From Candidatus Bipolaricaulota bacterium (GTDB lineage Bacteria > Bipolaricaulota > Bipolaricaulia > UBA7950 > UBA9294): 40,886 nt of DNA. Positions 40,515 to 40,886 of this stretch are shown one piece after another (the stretch's first letter is position 1; the number at the start of each line of letters is the position of its first letter). The notes beneath the pieces were generated by a model, which worked only from the letters and a program-made list of their open reading frames with translations, was not told where the DNA came from and made no database searches. The stretch lies in the NCBI GenBank assembly GCA_030603215.1, contig JAUVYF010000006.1:1-40886 (forward strand), given 5' to 3'. The translations under genes were made by a program, and so were the position numbers.

Positions 40515-40559
40515 CTTCACCCCGTGAAATACAAACAGAAGAAGATTGCACAGGGCAGG
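40515..40559 (+). repeat. 45-bp direct repeat, copy 2
   Basis: See copy 1 at 40143-40188. It runs into the hairpin at 40560-40596. Confidence 0.65.
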
Positions 40560-40596
40560 CCCCGTGGAATATCCCCATCTCTCTTATTCCACGGGG
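40560..40596. repeat. 12-bp perfect hairpin
   Basis: CCCCGTGGAATA (40560-40571) and TATTCCACGGGG (40585-40596) with a 13-nt loop. No T-run on either side, so not a standard terminator. Could be an element end or a REP-type structure. Confidence 0.55.
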
Positions 40597-40644
40597 TAAA
40601 CCTCCAATATCGAGTACATTTCTTAGATGAGGCAATGCGGGGAA

Positions 40645-40673
40645 TTGCTCCGGAACACTTCATTTGCTATACT
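40645..40673 (+). promoter_or_regulatory. Candidate promoter of the gene at the window end
   Basis: TTGCTC (40645-40650), 17 nt, TATACT (40668-40673). The leader that follows is about 110 nt and structured. Confidence 0.45.
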
Positions 40674-40701
40674 GGCAGCCAACGCTCCGAACAATCTTCA
40701 A

Positions 40702-40790
40702 ATCCTGTAGACTGATGGTCTAGTATGTTACCAGTGACACAGTACAGATCGCCGTGTCTCGAATCTCGTGTACTAGTCCCTCAAAGGAGG
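40702..40790 (+). promoter_or_regulatory. Structured leader before the last gene
   Basis: GGTCTAGTA can pair with TACTAGTCC (one mismatch), enclosing a GACAC/GTGTC hairpin, with the strong ribosome site AAAGGAGG (40783-40790) right after the stem. The arrangement could be regulatory, but it matches no riboswitch class I know. Confidence 0.3.
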
Positions 40791-40795
40791 TTTCA

Positions 40796-40886
40796 ACGCA
40801 CAAGAAAAGAGTACCGACAGCTCTTAGATGGTTCTTTTTCGTTCTTGGTATCGGCACAATGATCTCGGCCGGAATCAATCTCAAAG
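40796..40886 (+). CDS. Start of an unidentified membrane protein (cut by window)
   Basis: After AAAGGAGG the open frame reads THKKRVPTALRWFFFVLGIG and continues TMISAGINLK, a basic N-terminus followed by a hydrophobic helix, reminiscent of YczE-like membrane proteins. No ATG, GTG or TTG is at the expected spacing; ACG 40796 lies 5 nt after the ribosome site, and ATG 40859 is far downstream. Only 30 codons are visible, so identity is open. Confidence 0.35.

Noticed and set aside
40750-40785. tRNA-like text (gtgtctcgaatctcgtgtac)
   Set aside because: It resembles a T-arm by chance, but no acceptor stem, D-arm or anticodon arm fits around it.

Overview
The window is about 41 kb of bacterial chromosome with roughly 37 protein genes and no rRNA, tRNA or CRISPR array that I can recognise. 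It is dense with single-copy housekeeping genes: acetyl-CoA carboxylase parts, PheRS beta, TsaE, an ABC-F protein, type I glutamine synthetase, CysRS and an Isc-type Fe-S cluster. It also has a complete bacillithiol pathway (bshA, bshB, bshC) with a methyltransferase, and a glmS-type ribozyme. This mix, with moderate GC and unusual intergenic repeats, suggests a deep-branching, probably anaerobic uncultivated bacterium. A Bipolaricaulota/Acetothermia-like or similar lineage is possible, but the sequence alone does not fix the taxonomy.

Layout. 1-2725: accB-accC (minus, accC cut by the window edge) diverge from a CNNM/CorC membrane protein. 3007-8583: an M1-type exported metallopeptidase, pheT and tsaE run as one unit. 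8573-11602: the radical SAM enzyme AmrS (minus) and an ABC-F ATPase diverge. 11603-12355: repeat-filled spacer. 12356-14256: SurA-like chaperone and an orphan sugar-type ABC ATPase. 14413-17779: AlaX editing protein, glnA, and convergent MoaD-like and MoeB/ThiF-like genes. 17911-18600: exported DUF1573-rhodanese fusion. 18944-23741: minus-strand operon MBL hydrolase - methyltransferase - bshC - bshB - bshA. 24071-26455: rrf2(iscR-like)-nfu-nifS-iscU. 26456-27011: repeats and a MITE.

27012-28551 is the most unusual locus. A circularly permuted GTPase fused to a MurQ-like SIS domain is preceded on the same strand by a glmS-type self-cleaving ribozyme that carries an inserted helix. The ribozyme class normally senses glucosamine-6-phosphate and controls glmS. 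Here it appears to control a protein with no amidotransferase domain, which suggests an undescribed amino-sugar-responsive GTPase.

28752-31468: cysteine desulfidase (cyuA) and cysS converge. 31551-35228: a small COG2426 membrane protein and a translationally coupled ABC-2 exporter operon. 35229-36332: a second large repeat field with a second MITE copy. 36333-37666: COG1237-type metallohydrolase and a DUF3795 protein. 38222-40005: AbiEi/AbiEii type IV toxin-antitoxin pair with its own promoter and operator, flanked by a 24-bp direct repeat. 40006-40886: repeats, a transposase remnant, and the start of an unidentified membrane protein behind a structured leader.

Sulfur and cysteine handling is a thread through the window (bacillithiol, NifS/IscU/Nfu, cysteine desulfidase, CysRS, MoaD/MoeB-like sulfur carrier pair). 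The spacers carry families of 7-, 9- and 10-base quasi-tandem repeats and a 155-bp MITE.
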